A DNA stretch of 64,000 nucleotides. Origin: Nocardioides turkmenicus (GTDB lineage Bacteria > Actinomycetota > Actinomycetes > Propionibacteriales > Nocardioidaceae). This document shows positions 34,354 through 45,509 of the stretch, piece after piece. The DNA lies in the NCBI RefSeq assembly GCF_011045035.1, contig NZ_JAALAA010000009.1:62001-126000 (forward strand), written 5' to 3'. Position 1 is the stretch's first letter, and each line of letters opens with the position of its first letter. Under the pieces are notes generated by a model. The model was not told the DNA's origin. It did no database searches and worked only from the letters and a program-made list of their open reading frames with translations. A program made the position numbers and the translations under genes.

Positions 34354-35176
34354 GCAGACGACCTGGATTCCTCGTCTACGGGCTGCTCACGGCCTTCCTG
34401 CTGGGCTCGGCGTTCCCGCTCTACTGGTCCTTCGTCATCGGGTCCGTCACCCGGCAACGGGCGATCCAGTCGCCTCCGCCGCTGGTCCCCGGCGGGCACT
34501 TCTTCGAGAACGCCGCGCGGGTCTTCGACCGGATCGACTTCTGGTCGGCACTGCTCAACTCGGTCATCATCTCCGGGATCTCGGCAGCCTCGGTCGTGCT
34601 CTTCTCGACCCTGGCGGGCTACTCCTTCGCCAAGCTCCGCTTCCGCGGCGCCAACGCGGGGATGGTCTTCGTCGTCGCGACCCTGGCGGTGCCGACCCAG
34701 CTGGCCCTGGTGCCGATGCTCAAGCAGTTCTCCAACCTCGGCCTGACCGGCACCCACGCGGCCGTGATCCTGCCGTGGGTGGTGACCGCGTTCGGCGTCT
34801 TCTTCATGAGGCAGTACCTCGTCGACGCGATCCCCGACGAGCTCATCGACGCGGCCCGCGTCGACGGCGCGTCCATGATCCGTACGTTCTGGACCGTCGC
34901 GATCCCCGCCGCGCGACCGGCGATGGCGATCCTCGGACTGTTCACCTTCATGCAGGTGTGGACCGACTTCATGTGGCCGCTGATCGTGCTGCAGGGATCC
35001 GACGTGCAGACGCTGCAGACCGCGCTCGACGCGCTCAAGGTCGCCCCGGGTCAGGGACAGTCCGACATGGCGCTGGTCCAGGCCGGAACGATCCTCGCGA
35101 CCGTACCCCTACTTCTGTTGTTCATCGCCACCGGGCGCCACCTCGTGTCCGGCATCATGCAAGGAGCCGTCAAAGG

Positions 35177-35180
<4 letters not shown>
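34350..35180 (+). CDS. carbohydrate ABC transporter permease (CebG-like)
   Basis: 276-residue MalG-type permease with six hydrophobic segments and the EAA-loop variant DAARVDGASMIRTFWTVAIP near residues 171-190. It pairs with the preceding permease to form the membrane channel. ATGA overlaps on both sides (with the upstream permease and the downstream beta-glucosidase) show tight translational coupling. Substrate specificity follows from the operon, not from this protein. Confidence 0.92.
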
Positions 35181-36630
<1,450 letters not shown>

Positions 36631-36634
<4 letters not shown>

Positions 36635-37635
36635 ACATGCCCACGCTCGACGAGGTCGCCCGGCTGGCTGGTGTCAGCCGGGCGACCGCGTCGCGTGCCA
36701 TCAACGGCGGCTCACGCGTCTCGGCGAAGGCCGCGGAGGCCGTCGCCGAGGCCGTACGGACGCTGGGCTACGTCCCCAACCCGGCCGCCCGCTCCCTGGT
36801 GACGCGCAAGACCGAGACCGTCGCGATGGTCGTGCCGGAGTCGGACGAGCGCGTCTTCGCCGACCCGTTCTTCGCCCGCACGCTGCACGTCGTCACCCAG
36901 GCCCTCGCCCAGCGCGACCTGCAGGTCGTGCTGCTGATCGCCCAGCCGGGCGACGAGATGCAACGTACGCTGCGCTACCTGCGCGGCGGGCACGTCGACG
37001 GCGCGATCGTCGTCTCCCATCACCGCAACGACGCCCTCGCCGACCACCTCGCGGCCATCGGGCTGCCGGCCGCGTTCATCGGCCGGCCGTTGACCGGCGC
37101 GGAGAAGGTCTTCTACACCGACCCCGACAACATCGCCGGGGCCCGCGAGGTCACCAACATCCTGATCGAGCGCGGCTGCCGCCGCATCGGCACCATCACC
37201 GGTCCCGTCGACATGAGCGCCGGCACCGACCGCGCCGCCGGATGGCGGTCCGCTCTCGACGCTGCCGGGCTCGCCACCGACGCGGTCGTCGAGGGCGACT
37301 TCACCGAGGACGGTGGCGAGGCAGCCTGCGAGATCCTGCTGCGCGACCACCCCGACATCGACGGCCTGATGGTCGCCTCCGACCTGATGGCCGCCGGCGC
37401 CCTCCGTGTGCTCGACCGGGCCGGCCGCCGGGTGCCCGACGACATCGCCGTCGTCGGCTACGACGACCTCGGCATCGCCGAGCGCACCACTCCCCCGCTC
37501 ACCACCGTCAAGAACCCGATAGGAGACATGGCGAGGGAGGCCGTCCGTCTCCTCCTCGCCCAGCTCGACGGTGGCACCACCATCCCGCGGCGGGTCGTCT
37601 TCGCGCCCGAGCTGGTGCGGCGTACGTCTGCCTGA
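36631..37635 (+). CDS. LacI family transcriptional regulator (CebR-like)
   Basis: 334-residue repressor. The N-terminal LacI helix-turn-helix and hinge read PTLDEVARLAGVSRATASRAING at about 3-25, then PNPAARSLVTRK. The effector-binding domain has MVVPESDERVFADPFF and DGLMVASDLMAAGALRVL. It probably binds the two TGGAAGCGCT operators upstream of the binding-protein gene and is released by cellobiose, as Streptomyces CebR is. GTG at 36631 overlaps the beta-glucosidase stop; ATG at 36637 is an alternative two codons later. Confidence 0.9.
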
Positions 37636-37661
37636 CCGGCGGCTACCTCTAGTCTGAGCCC

Positions 37662-37991
37662 ATGACACGCATCCGCGCCTTCTCGGGCGCCATGACCGGC
37701 GCGGCTCTGCTGGCGATGCCGCTCGCCCTGACGGCCTGCGGCAGCTCGGACAAGGACTTCGTGCAGGAACGGACGGTCGAGCGGATCGCCACCGAGCAGC
37801 TCACCAACGCCATCGGCGTCACGCCCGAGGACCTCGACTGCCCCGGCGACCTCGAGGGCAAGGTCGGCACCGAGATGACCTGCGTCCTCACCTCCGAGGG
37901 TGAGAAGTACGACGCGATCATCACCGTCGACGAGGTCGACGGTGGCCGGGTCCACTTCCAGATCGACGTGCCGCCCAACGCCACGGAGTGA
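37662..37991 (+). CDS. DUF4333-type lipoprotein
   Basis: 109-residue exported lipoprotein with a hydrophobic signal and the lipobox LTAC at about 23-26. The mature part has two Cys (in DLDCPGDL and EMTCVLT) about 17 residues apart that could form a disulfide, as in the actinobacterial DUF4333 family. Function is unknown. TAGTCT at 37650-37655 ends 6 bases before the ATG, so it may be leaderless and thus transcribed separately from the sugar operon. Confidence 0.8.
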   Translation: MTRIRAFSGAMTGAALLAMPLALTACGSSDKDFVQERTVERIATEQLTNAIGVTPEDLDCPGDLEGKVGTEMTCVLTSEGEKYDAIITVDEVDGGRVHFQIDVPPNATE

Positions 37992-38028
37992 GCGCGAAGA
38001 GTCCCCGGAACCGATAACCTGTTGAGTC

Positions 38029-38580
38029 GTGTCCCCTCATACGAGGCCCTTCTTCGACCACGTCGCGCGCGTGTGCGACGGCACCCCCTACAAGGCGACC
38101 GAGACAGCGCGCGGGTTCGATGTGGAGCTCGACCTGGCCGATGAGCGCTGGCACCCGACGCTGATGGCCGCCAAGCTCCACTGGGTCTTCACCTACCACG
38201 TGTCGATGCCGACCCGGAACTCCTACGCGATCATCGAGGACACCCGCAGCCTGGTCTGGTTCGGTGACGTGCCCCACACCCAGAAGACCGGCGTACGCCG
38301 CATCGAGGCCGACGACGACCAGACCGACCAGGGCGTGTGGCACGTGCACGACCCCGCCTCCGTGCCCGACCTCGACCAGTACCGTTTCGACGCCGAGGAG
38401 GGCCGCACGCTGATCACCAGCGTCGCCCGGCTCTACGCGCTGCAGCAGCGCGGCGCGCGGCACGAAGGGCCCGGCTTCTCCGTCGCGGTGGGCCTGGTCG
38501 TGACGCTCTCGGTGATCGCGACCGCCATCGGCGTGGCCGTGATCCTCAACCTGATGGGCACCTTCGGCTCGCCGTCGTGA
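38029..38580 (+). CDS. hypothetical protein with C-terminal membrane anchor
   Basis: 183 residues of no family I recognise. The soluble N-terminal part of about 145 residues has conserved-looking His/Trp segments (KLHWVFTYHVSM, DQGVWHVHDP). A single hydrophobic segment follows at about 152-178 (SVAVGLVVTLSVIATAIGVA) with a short tail. It looks like a tail-anchored membrane protein facing the cytosol. TAACCT at 38015-38020 lies 8 bases before the GTG, again suggesting a leaderless start. Confidence 0.6.
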   Translation: MSPHTRPFFDHVARVCDGTPYKATETARGFDVELDLADERWHPTLMAAKLHWVFTYHVSMPTRNSYAIIEDTRSLVWFGDVPHTQKTGVRRIEADDDQTDQGVWHVHDPASVPDLDQYRFDAEEGRTLITSVARLYALQQRGARHEGPGFSVAVGLVVTLSVIATAIGVAVILNLMGTFGSPS

Positions 38581-38615
38581 TCACGTCGTAAAAAATCTGT
38601 GTGATGCTGGCCCGC

Positions 38616-39098
38616 ATGGATCCGATCCGTGAGGCGCAACGGCAGTGGGTCGCGCACGGCTGGGCCGACGCCGCCGACGGGATGGCGCTGGTGACCTCGC
38701 TCGTGCGCGTGCACCAGCTCGTCATGGAACGCGTCGACGCCGCGCTGCGGCCCCACGACCTCTCCTTCGCCCGCTACGAGGTGCTCCGGCTCCTCTCCTT
38801 CACCCAGGACGGCCAGCTCCCGATGGCCAAGCTCGGCTCCCGCCTCCAGGTCCATCCCGCCTCGGTGACCAGCGCCGTCGCCCGGCTGGAGAAGCAGGGC
38901 TTCGTACGCCGCAGCCGCTCCGACGCCGACGGGCGCGTGGTCCTCGCCGCCATCACCGACGCCGGGCGCGAGGTGGTCGAGGCGGCCACTGTCTCGCTCA
39001 ACACCGAGGTCTTCGAGAAGCCGGGGATCGAGGACGTACCCGGTCTGACCGCGCTGCTCAGCCAGCTCCGGGCGGCTGCCGGGGACACCGTCGGCTGA
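38616..39098 (+). CDS. MarR family transcriptional regulator
   Basis: 160-residue winged-helix regulator. The core HTH is MAKLGSRLQVHPASVTSAVARLEKQGFVRR, followed by the wing SDADGRVVLAAIT with the Asp-x-Arg pair typical of MarR proteins. Long terminal helices would mediate dimerisation. It lies immediately upstream of icmF on the same strand, and a TTGGACGTCCAA palindrome in the 89-base gap is a candidate binding site. ATG at 38616 is chosen; an in-frame GTG at 38601 is possible. Confidence 0.87.
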   Translation: MDPIREAQRQWVAHGWADAADGMALVTSLVRVHQLVMERVDAALRPHDLSFARYEVLRLLSFTQDGQLPMAKLGSRLQVHPASVTSAVARLEKQGFVRRSRSDADGRVVLAAITDAGREVVEAATVSLNTEVFEKPGIEDVPGLTALLSQLRAAAGDTVG

Positions 39099-39153
39099 GA
39101 CGTCGGCATCGCGTACTGGCGAGTATGGGTTCCACGACCTATCCTGGAAATAC

Positions 39154-39165
39154 TTGGACGTCCAA
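39154..39165. promoter_or_regulatory. palindromic operator candidate upstream of icmF
   Basis: TTGGACGTCCAA is a perfect 12-base palindrome, 22 bases before the icmF ATG and 55 bases after the marR stop. Its position fits a repressor site near the icmF transcription start. Confidence 0.45.
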
Positions 39166-39187
39166 CTATTCCCTGGGAGCACCGCCC

Positions 39188-42100
39188 ATGTCCGACCTCC
39201 ACATCCCCCAGCACCACGTGCGGATCGTGACCGCGAGCAGCCTCTTCGACGGCCACGACGCGGCGATCAACATCATGCGCCGGATCTTCCAGGCGCAGGG
39301 GTGCGAGGTGATCCACCTCGGTCACAACCGCTCGGTGACCGAGATCGCCGACGCCGCCGTCCAGGAGGACGCCCACTGCGTCGCGGTCTCGTCCTACCAG
39401 GGCGGCCACGTGGAGTTCTTCGAATACCTGGTCAGCGCGCTCAAGGAGCGCGGCGCCGGCCACGTGAAGGTCGTGGGCGGTGGCGGCGGCGTCATCGTTC
39501 CCTACGAGATCGAGCGGCTGGCCAACTCCGGCGTCAAGATCTTCTCCCCCGAGGACGGTCAGCGGCTGGGCCTGCCGGGGATGATCAACTCGGTCGTACG
39601 CGACATCGACCGCGACCTGTGGCCCACCTTCAACATCACCCCCTGCGGCGTGATCGAGGGCTACGGACTCTCCATCGGGCGCGCCATCACCGGCGCTGAG
39701 CAGGGCCGGCTGCCCGACGACTTCCTGGCGCAACTGGGTGAGGCCGACCAGGCAGTCGTCCTCGGCATCACCGGCACCGGCGGCTCCGGCAAGTCCTCGC
39801 TCACCGACGAGCTGGTCCGGCGGCTGCGTACCGACCAGGAGGACAAGATCCGCATCGGCGTGCTCGCCATCGACCCGACCAGGCGTCGCGGTGGCGGCGC
39901 GCTGCTGGGCGACCGGATCCGGATGAACTCGCTGGCCGCGATGCACGACGGCGGCTCGACGACCTTCTACCGCTCGCTGGCCACGCGCGGCGGCCACGAG
40001 GTGCCCGAGCACTTCGCCGAGGTGCTCGCCGTGATGAAGGCCGCCGTCGACCTCGTCATCGTCGAGACGCCCGGCATCGGCCAGGGTGACACCGGCATCA
40101 GCGACTTCGTCGACGTGTCGCTCTACGTCATGACGCCCGAGTTCGGCGCCGCGAGCCAGCTCGAGAAGATCGACATGCTCGACTTCGCCGACGTCGTGGC
40201 GATCAACAAGTTCGAGCGGCGCGGGGCCGAGGACGCGCTGCGCGACGTCTCCCGCCAGCTCGTCCGCAACCGGGAGGCGTTCACCTCCTCCCCCGATGAC
40301 ATGCCGGTCTTCGGCACCTCGGCCGCGGCCTTCGACGACGACGGCGTCACCGCGCTCTACCAGCACATCAAGGGCCTCCTCGTCGAGGCCGGCCTGCCGC
40401 TGAGCGAGGGCACACTCCGTCGCGTCGACACCCGCCACTCCACCGGTCTGCACCCGATCATCCCCGAGAAGCGGGTGCGCTACCTGGCCGAGATCGCCGG
40501 CGACGTACGCGACTACCACGCGCACACGAGCGAGCTCGTCGCCGCGGCGCGCAAGGAGCAGGCGTACGAGATCGTCGCTGCCGACCACCCCGAGCTCGAG
40601 GTCCCTGCCTCCGAGCTCCCCGAGGACCTGCGCAAGCAGCTGGACTCGTGGCAGGAGACCAAGGAGACGTACGCCGCCGACGACCGCGGCCGCACCTCGC
40701 TGTCGGGCAACTACATCCCGCGCGTGGCGACCCCGGGCTACACCGACCGCGGCGAGCTGACCCGGTTCCTGCGCAACGAGAACCTGCCCGGCTTCTTCCC
40801 GTTCACCGCGGGCGTCTTCCCCTACAAGCGGCAGGGAGAGGACCCCGCCCGGATGTTCGCCGGCGAGGGCGACCCGTTCCGCACCAACCGCCGCTTCAAG
40901 CTGCTCTCCGAGGGCCAGCCGGCGACGCGGCTCTCGACCGCGTTCGACTCGGTGACGCTCTATGGCCGTGACCCCGACGTACGTCCCGACATCTACGGCA
41001 AGGTCGGCACCTCGGGTGTCTCGGTGGCCACGCTGGACGACATGAAGGCGCTCTACGACGGCTTCGACCTGCTGGCGCCGACGACGAGCGTCTCGATGAC
41101 GATCAACGGACCGGCGCCGACGATCCTGGCGTTCTTCCTCAACACCGTGATCGACCAGGCGCGCGAGCGCGGCGTCGACCCGGCGAAGGCGCTGCAGACG
41201 GTCCGCGGCACGGTGCAGGCCGACATCCTCAAGGAGGACCAGGGCCAGAACACCTGCCTGTTCTCCACCGAGTTCTCTCTGCGCTGCATGGCCGACATCC
41301 AGGAGTGGTTCATCGAGAAGGGGGTGCGCAACTTCTACTCGGTGAGCATCTCCGGCTACCACATCGCCGAGGCCGGGGCGAACCCCATCTCCCAGCTCGC
41401 CTTCACGCTGGCCAACGGGTTCACCTACGTCGAGTCCTACCTGGCACGCGGCATGGACATCGACGACTTCGCGCCCAACCTGTCGTTCTTCTTCTCCAAC
41501 GGCATGGACCCGGAGTACTCGGTGATCGGGCGCGTCGCCCGACGGATCTGGGCGATCGCGATGCGGGAGCGCTACGGCGCCTCGGAGCGCTCGCAGAAGC
41601 TCAAGTACCACATCCAGACGAGCGGTCGGTCCCTGCACGCGCAGGAGATGGACTTCAACGACATCCGCACCACACTGCAGGCCCTGATCGCGATCTACGA
41701 CAACGCCCAGTCGCTGCACACCAACGCCTTCGACGAGGCCGTCACCACCCCGTCGGAGGAGTCGGTGCGACGCGCGCTGGCGATCCAGCTGATCATCAAC
41801 CGCGAGTGGGGCATGGCCTTCAACGAGAACCCGCTGCAGGGCTCCTTCATCATCGACGAGCTCACCGACCTGGTCGAGGAGGCCGTGCTCAAGGAGTTCG
41901 ACCGGATCTCCGAGCGCGGCGGCGTGCTCGGCGCGATGGAGACCGGCTACCAGCGCGGCAAGATCCAGGACGAGTCGATGCTCTACGAGCACCGCAAGCA
42001 CGACGGCACCCTGCCGATCGTCGGCGTCAACACGTTCGTACGCGACACCAACGGCACCCCCGCCGGCCCCGTCGAGCTCGCCCGGGCGACCGAGGCCGAG

Positions 42101-42304
42101 AAGAAGTCCCAGCTCGACCGCGTCCACGCCTTCCAGGACGCCCATCGAGCAGAGGCAGAAGCCGCGATCGTACGTCTCAAGCAGGCCGCCACCTCCGACG
42201 AGAACATCTTCGCGGCGCTCATGGACGCCGCTCGGGTCTGCTCGCTCGGTCAGGTCACCGAGGCGTTCTTCGAGGTGGGGGGCCAGTACCGCAGGAATGT
42301 ATGA
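39188..42304 (+). CDS. icmF: fused isobutyryl-CoA mutase (IcmF)
   Basis: 1038-residue coenzyme-B12 enzyme that interconverts isobutyryl-CoA and n-butyryl-CoA. Three parts are visible. An N-terminal cobalamin domain has FDGHDAA at 20-26 (His23 the cobalt ligand). A MeaB-like G-protein chaperone domain has the P-loop GITGTGGSGKSS at 193-204 and VETPGIGQGD. The substrate-binding TIM barrel has FPFTAGVFPYKRQ and SISGYHIAEAGANP. This domain order is diagnostic of IcmF. The in-frame sequence upstream of the ATG is not family-like. Likely role: branched-chain acyl-CoA catabolism, with the upstream MarR gene as candidate regulator. Confidence 0.94.
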   Translation: MSDLHIPQHHVRIVTASSLFDGHDAAINIMRRIFQAQGCEVIHLGHNRSVTEIADAAVQEDAHCVAVSSYQGGHVEFFEYLVSALKERGAGHVKVVGGGGGVIVPYEIERLANSGVKIFSPEDGQRLGLPGMINSVVRDIDRDLWPTFNITPCGVIEGYGLSIGRAITGAEQGRLPDDFLAQLGEADQAVVLGITGTGGSGKSSLTDELVRRLRTDQEDKIRIGVLAIDPTRRRGGGALLGDRIRMNSLAAMHDGGSTTFYRSLATRGGHEVPEHFAEVLAVMKAAVDLVIVETPGIGQGDTGISDFVDVSLYVMTPEFGAASQLEKIDMLDFADVVAINKFERRGAEDALRDVSRQLVRNREAFTSSPDDMPVFGTSAAAFDDDGVTALYQHIKGLLVEAGLPLSEGTLRRVDTRHSTGLHPIIPEKRVRYLAEIAGDVRDYHAHTSELVAAARKEQAYEIVAADHPELEVPASELPEDLRKQLDSWQETKETYAADDRGRTSLSGNYIPRVATPGYTDRGELTRFLRNENLPGFFPFTAGVFPYKRQGEDPARMFAGEGDPFRTNRRFKLLSEGQPATRLSTAFDSVTLYGRDPDVRPDIYGKVGTSGVSVATLDDMKALYDGFDLLAPTTSVSMTINGPAPTILAFFLNTVIDQARERGVDPAKALQTVRGTVQADILKEDQGQNTCLFSTEFSLRCMADIQEWFIEKGVRNFYSVSISGYHIAEAGANPISQLAFTLANGFTYVESYLARGMDIDDFAPNLSFFFSNGMDPEYSVIGRVARRIWAIAMRERYGASERSQKLKYHIQTSGRSLHAQEMDFNDIRTTLQALIAIYDNAQSLHTNAFDEAVTTPSEESVRRALAIQLIINREWGMAFNENPLQGSFIIDELTDLVEEAVLKEFDRISERGGVLGAMETGYQRGKIQDESMLYEHRKHDGTLPIVGVNTFVRDTNGTPAGPVELARATEAEKKSQLDRVHAFQDAHRAEAEAAIVRLKQAATSDENIFAALMDAARVCSLGQVTEAFFEVGGQYRRNV

Positions 42305-42336
42305 CCTGCACCGCTGATCGAGCCGCCGGAGGGCTG

Positions 42337-43074
42337 ATGGACGATCTCGGAACCACCTACGACGGCCCGAGGCCCGCGACGCGGGTGGTCTCGCTGGTTC
42401 CCTCGCTGACCGAGGCGCTCGCTTCGGTCGCGGCGGACCGGCTGGTGGGTGCCACCGACTGGTGCACACATCCGGCGGAACTGGACGTGCCACGCGTACG
42501 CGGCACCAAGAACCCGGACCTCGCCGCGATCGCGGAGCTGGCCCCTGATGTGGTGGTCGCCAACAAGGAGGAGAACCGGGAGCTGGACGTCCGCCGCCTG
42601 CGGGAGCGTGGCATCCGGGTCTGGGTGACCGACATCGAGACCGTCCCTCAGGCAGTCTCCTCGATGGAGAGCCTCCTCGACGGTCTCGGCTGGGACCGTC
42701 CCGACTGGCTCACCGAGGCGCGTCGGCTGTGGTGCGGGCCGCTCCCCCGGGTCAGCCGCCGGGTCGCGGTGCCGATCTGGCGCGACCCGTGGATGGTGGT
42801 GGGCTCACGGACGTTCACCGGCGACCTGCTGCGGCGGCTGGGGTGGGAGAACGTCTACGGCGCTCATGCGGAGCGCTACCCCCACGTCGACCTAGCAGAG
42901 ATCGACGACTCCGGAGCCGATGCCGTGCTGCTCCCCGACGAGCCGTACGTCTTCACCGCCGAGGACGGCCCGGAGGCCTTCGCGCGGACTCCGACCGAGC
43001 TGGTCAGCGGTCGGCTGATCACCTGGTACGGCCCGAGTCTCCTCGAGGCTCACCGACTCCATCGCTCGGTCTGA
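42337..43074 (+). CDS. BtuF/helical-backbone metal receptor-like protein without signal peptide
   Basis: 245 residues resembling class III periplasmic binding proteins for cobalamin or iron-siderophores: RVVSLVPSLTEALASV, DRLVGATDWCTHP, RVRGTKNPDLAAIAELAPDVVVA and the long backbone-helix region. No signal sequence or lipobox precedes the domain, so it should stay in the cytosol. GGAGGG lies 3 bases before the ATG at 42337. It follows the B12-dependent mutase by 32 bases, making a cobalamin-related role attractive but unproven. Its 3' end overlaps the convergent cydB end by 25 bases. Confidence 0.75.
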   Translation: MDDLGTTYDGPRPATRVVSLVPSLTEALASVAADRLVGATDWCTHPAELDVPRVRGTKNPDLAAIAELAPDVVVANKEENRELDVRRLRERGIRVWVTDIETVPQAVSSMESLLDGLGWDRPDWLTEARRLWCGPLPRVSRRVAVPIWRDPWMVVGSRTFTGDLLRRLGWENVYGAHAERYPHVDLAEIDDSGADAVLLPDEPYVFTAEDGPEAFARTPTELVSGRLITWYGPSLLEAHRLHRSV

Positions 43075-44048
43075 GTGAGGCGGAACAGCAGAGCGAGCGG
43101 GGGCACGACCACGACGCCCGCGATCGCGACGGCGACGAGCAGGGCCTGCAAGGTCGCCTCGGCACCGCCTGCGTCGGCGAGACGGACCTCGTCGACGAGG
43201 AGCCACGGATACTGCCCGACGCCCCAACCGGAGATCACGGTGGCCACCGCGATCAGGGCCGGCAGCCGGGCGAGGGCGAAGCGCTCCTTCCAGAGCAGCC
43301 ACAAGGTGGCCAGCCCGGCCAGGAACGAGCAGACGATCAGCGGCGCCGCCTGTCGCTCCAGGCCGTCGGCCAGCGTGGGGGCGTCGATCTCGATCGGGAT
43401 CAGCGCGATGAAGACGACCAGTCCGGTGGCCAGCCCAACGCCGATGGTCCGGACCCGGAGAGCCGAGGCCAGGGCGGGCTTTCCGCCACGTACGGCGTCG
43501 GCGCAGAGGAACACACCGGCCAGAAAGGCGCAGGTGCCGACCGCGATGATCCCGCCGAAGACCGAGGTCGGGTTCAGCCAGGACGACCAGCGGTCGCCGT
43601 AGCCCCCGGCAGGCACCCGGCCGGAGGCGATCGCCCCGGCGACGGTCCCCAGGAAGAACGGCGTGATGATCGAGGACGTCGCGAAGACGACACCGAACGT
43701 ACGAGCCTGGGACAGCGTCGCGGAGTACTTCCGGAAGGCGAAGGAGGCACCACGGAGCACGATGCCGAGCAGTGCCAGCAGCAACGGCACGATCAAGGTC
43801 GTCATCACGGCGGCGAACGACTCCGGGAACGCCGTCCACCACACCACCAGGCAGTAGATCAGCCATACATGGTTGACCTCCCACACCGGCCCGATGCTGT
43901 GGTCGATGAGCGTCCGGAGCTCCGCACCCCGACGTGCCCCGCCGGCCGTGAGGTCGAAGAAGCCGGACCCGAAGTCGGCTCCGCCGAACAGCGCGTACGC
44001 CAGGACACCGACGAACAGCGCCGCCGCGACGGCCACCTCCAGGCTCAT
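43050..44048 (-). CDS. cydB: cytochrome d ubiquinol oxidase subunit II
   Basis: 332-residue membrane subunit of cytochrome bd oxidase with about eight or nine hydrophobic helices. Family features are LFGGADFGSGFFDLTAGG near 21-38, DHSIGPVWEVNHVWLIYCLVV with the conserved Trp/Glu/His region, and SSIITPFFLGTVAGAI. The ATG overlaps the cydA stop (TGATG), so the two are co-translated. No cydDC assembly transporter is adjacent. The last 25 bases overlap the convergent BtuF-like gene. Confidence 0.92.
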   Translation of the reverse strand: MSLEVAVAAALFVGVLAYALFGGADFGSGFFDLTAGGARRGAELRTLIDHSIGPVWEVNHVWLIYCLVVWWTAFPESFAAVMTTLIVPLLLALLGIVLRGASFAFRKYSATLSQARTFGVVFATSSIITPFFLGTVAGAIASGRVPAGGYGDRWSSWLNPTSVFGGIIAVGTCAFLAGVFLCADAVRGGKPALASALRVRTIGVGLATGLVVFIALIPIEIDAPTLADGLERQAAPLIVCSFLAGLATLWLLWKERFALARLPALIAVATVISGWGVGQYPWLLVDEVRLADAGGAEATLQALLVAVAIAGVVVVPPLALLFRLTQTERWSR

Positions 44049-45430
44049 CACCGGGCCTCTTCCGAGATCGCCGCCGGGCCGTACGGGCTGGGCAGGTCCT
44101 CGCCGCCCTCGCGCCACCGGCGCGCCATCGAGCGCAGCACCAGGACGGCACCGATCGTCAACAGCGTGTAGACCACCAGCATCGTGCCGAAGACCCACCA
44201 CAGACCCGGGTTGTCCCCGGCGGCGTCGACGGTGCGCATCACGTCGTAGACCACCCAGGGCTGGCGCCCGACCTCGGTGGCGACCCAGCCGGCCTCGAGC
44301 GCGACCACGGCCAGCGGACCGGCGGCGACCGCGAACCAGCAGAACCATCGGGTCTCGAGCAGGTCGCGACCGCGCCAGCGCAACAGCCAGTAGCCGATGA
44401 CGGCCAGCATCAGCAGCGATCCGATGCCGATCATCGTCTGGAACGCGAGATGGGTGATGTTGACCGGCGGGACGTCGGAGGCAGGGAAGGTGTCGAGCCC
44501 GCGCACGGGCAGGTCGAAGCTGCCCCGGGCGATGAAGGAACCCCAGTTGGGGATCTCGACGAAGTAGCGGGGTTCGCCGTCGATCATCAGCCCGCCCAGG
44601 CGTAGCGGCGCCGGCTGCTCGGTGGTCTCGGCCAGCTCGAACGCAGCCAATTTCGCCGGCTGGGTCTCGCCGAGCCGGATGCCGAGGACGTGACCGACGA
44701 CCGGCTGGAGCACAGCCGCCACCGACGCGAAGACGAACGGCACCGTGAAGCCGAGCCGGTGATGGCGGTCGCGCCGTCCTCGCAGGGCACCGGCGGCGTA
44801 CACCGCCGACACCACGAAGCCCGCGACCATGAACGCGGCCAGCCACATGTGCAGGAACTGCAGCAGCGCGCCCTGGTTGAACATCGCCTGCCACGGTTCG
44901 ACGTCGACCACCTCACCTGCGGCGTCGATCCGGAAGCCGGTGGGCATGTTCATCCAGGCGTTGACCGAGATGACGCAGAAGGTCCCGAAGATCCCGGCGG
45001 CGGCCATCGGCACCAGGCAGAGCAGGTGCAGGCGCGGTGACATCCGGCCCCAGCCGTAGAGGTACAGGCCCAGGAAGATCGCCTCGGTGAAGAACGACAG
45101 CCCCTCGAACGCGAACGGCAGACCGAGGACGTCACCGAACTTCTCCATCAGCCCCGGCCAGAGCAGCCCCATCTCGAAGCTGAGCACGGTGCCGGAGACC
45201 GCGCCGATCGCGAAGAGCACCGCAGAGACCTTCGCCCACCGTTTCGCCAGGACGAGCGCCACCTCGTTGCCACGGAGGCCGAGGAGGTGGACGACGAAGA
45301 TCATGCTCGGGAAGGCGACGCCGAAGCAGGCCAGGATGATGTGCCACCCGAGCGAGAAGGCCATCTGCTGTCGCGCCGGCAGGAGCCCGGCCGGCTCCTC
45401 GGCAGCAAGCGCAAGCGCTTCGGCGATCAC
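44048..45430 (-). CDS. cydA: cytochrome d ubiquinol oxidase subunit I
   Basis: Quinol-oxidising, heme-binding subunit of the bd oxidase, a high-affinity terminal oxidase for low oxygen or stress. The 460-residue protein has QMAFSLGWHIILACFG (heme b595 His), GALLQFLHMWLAAFMVAGF (axial His), the quinol-site Q-loop sequence VGRQPWVVYDVMRT and about nine helices. The Q-loop is short, as in most Gram-positive CydA. AGCCTA at 45437-45442 reads TAGGCT on the minus strand, 6 bases before the GTG, so transcription may be leaderless. Confidence 0.94.
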   Translation of the reverse strand: MIAEALALAAEEPAGLLPARQQMAFSLGWHIILACFGVAFPSMIFVVHLLGLRGNEVALVLAKRWAKVSAVLFAIGAVSGTVLSFEMGLLWPGLMEKFGDVLGLPFAFEGLSFFTEAIFLGLYLYGWGRMSPRLHLLCLVPMAAAGIFGTFCVISVNAWMNMPTGFRIDAAGEVVDVEPWQAMFNQGALLQFLHMWLAAFMVAGFVVSAVYAAGALRGRRDRHHRLGFTVPFVFASVAAVLQPVVGHVLGIRLGETQPAKLAAFELAETTEQPAPLRLGGLMIDGEPRYFVEIPNWGSFIARGSFDLPVRGLDTFPASDVPPVNITHLAFQTMIGIGSLLMLAVIGYWLLRWRGRDLLETRWFCWFAVAAGPLAVVALEAGWVATEVGRQPWVVYDVMRTVDAAGDNPGLWWVFGTMLVVYTLLTIGAVLVLRSMARRWREGGEDLPSPYGPAAISEEAR

Positions 45431-45509
45431 GGTCCGAGCCTAAGCACACCGGACCAAACAGTCACCAACCGTGTGTCCGGCAGGTTGGGCGCCGCGCAGT
45501 GCGACGGTC

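Noticed and set aside
38645..39187. An N-terminal extension of about 180 residues on IcmF.
   Set aside because: It is a frame-shifted reading of the marR gene, and the cobalamin domain begins directly after the ATG at 39188.
38774..42493. A very long open frame antisense to icmF, and similar long antisense frames elsewhere.
   Set aside because: High GC makes stop-free antisense frames common. The translated sequence is low-complexity Arg/Asp/Val-rich with no family motif, whereas the opposite strand encodes a complete IcmF.
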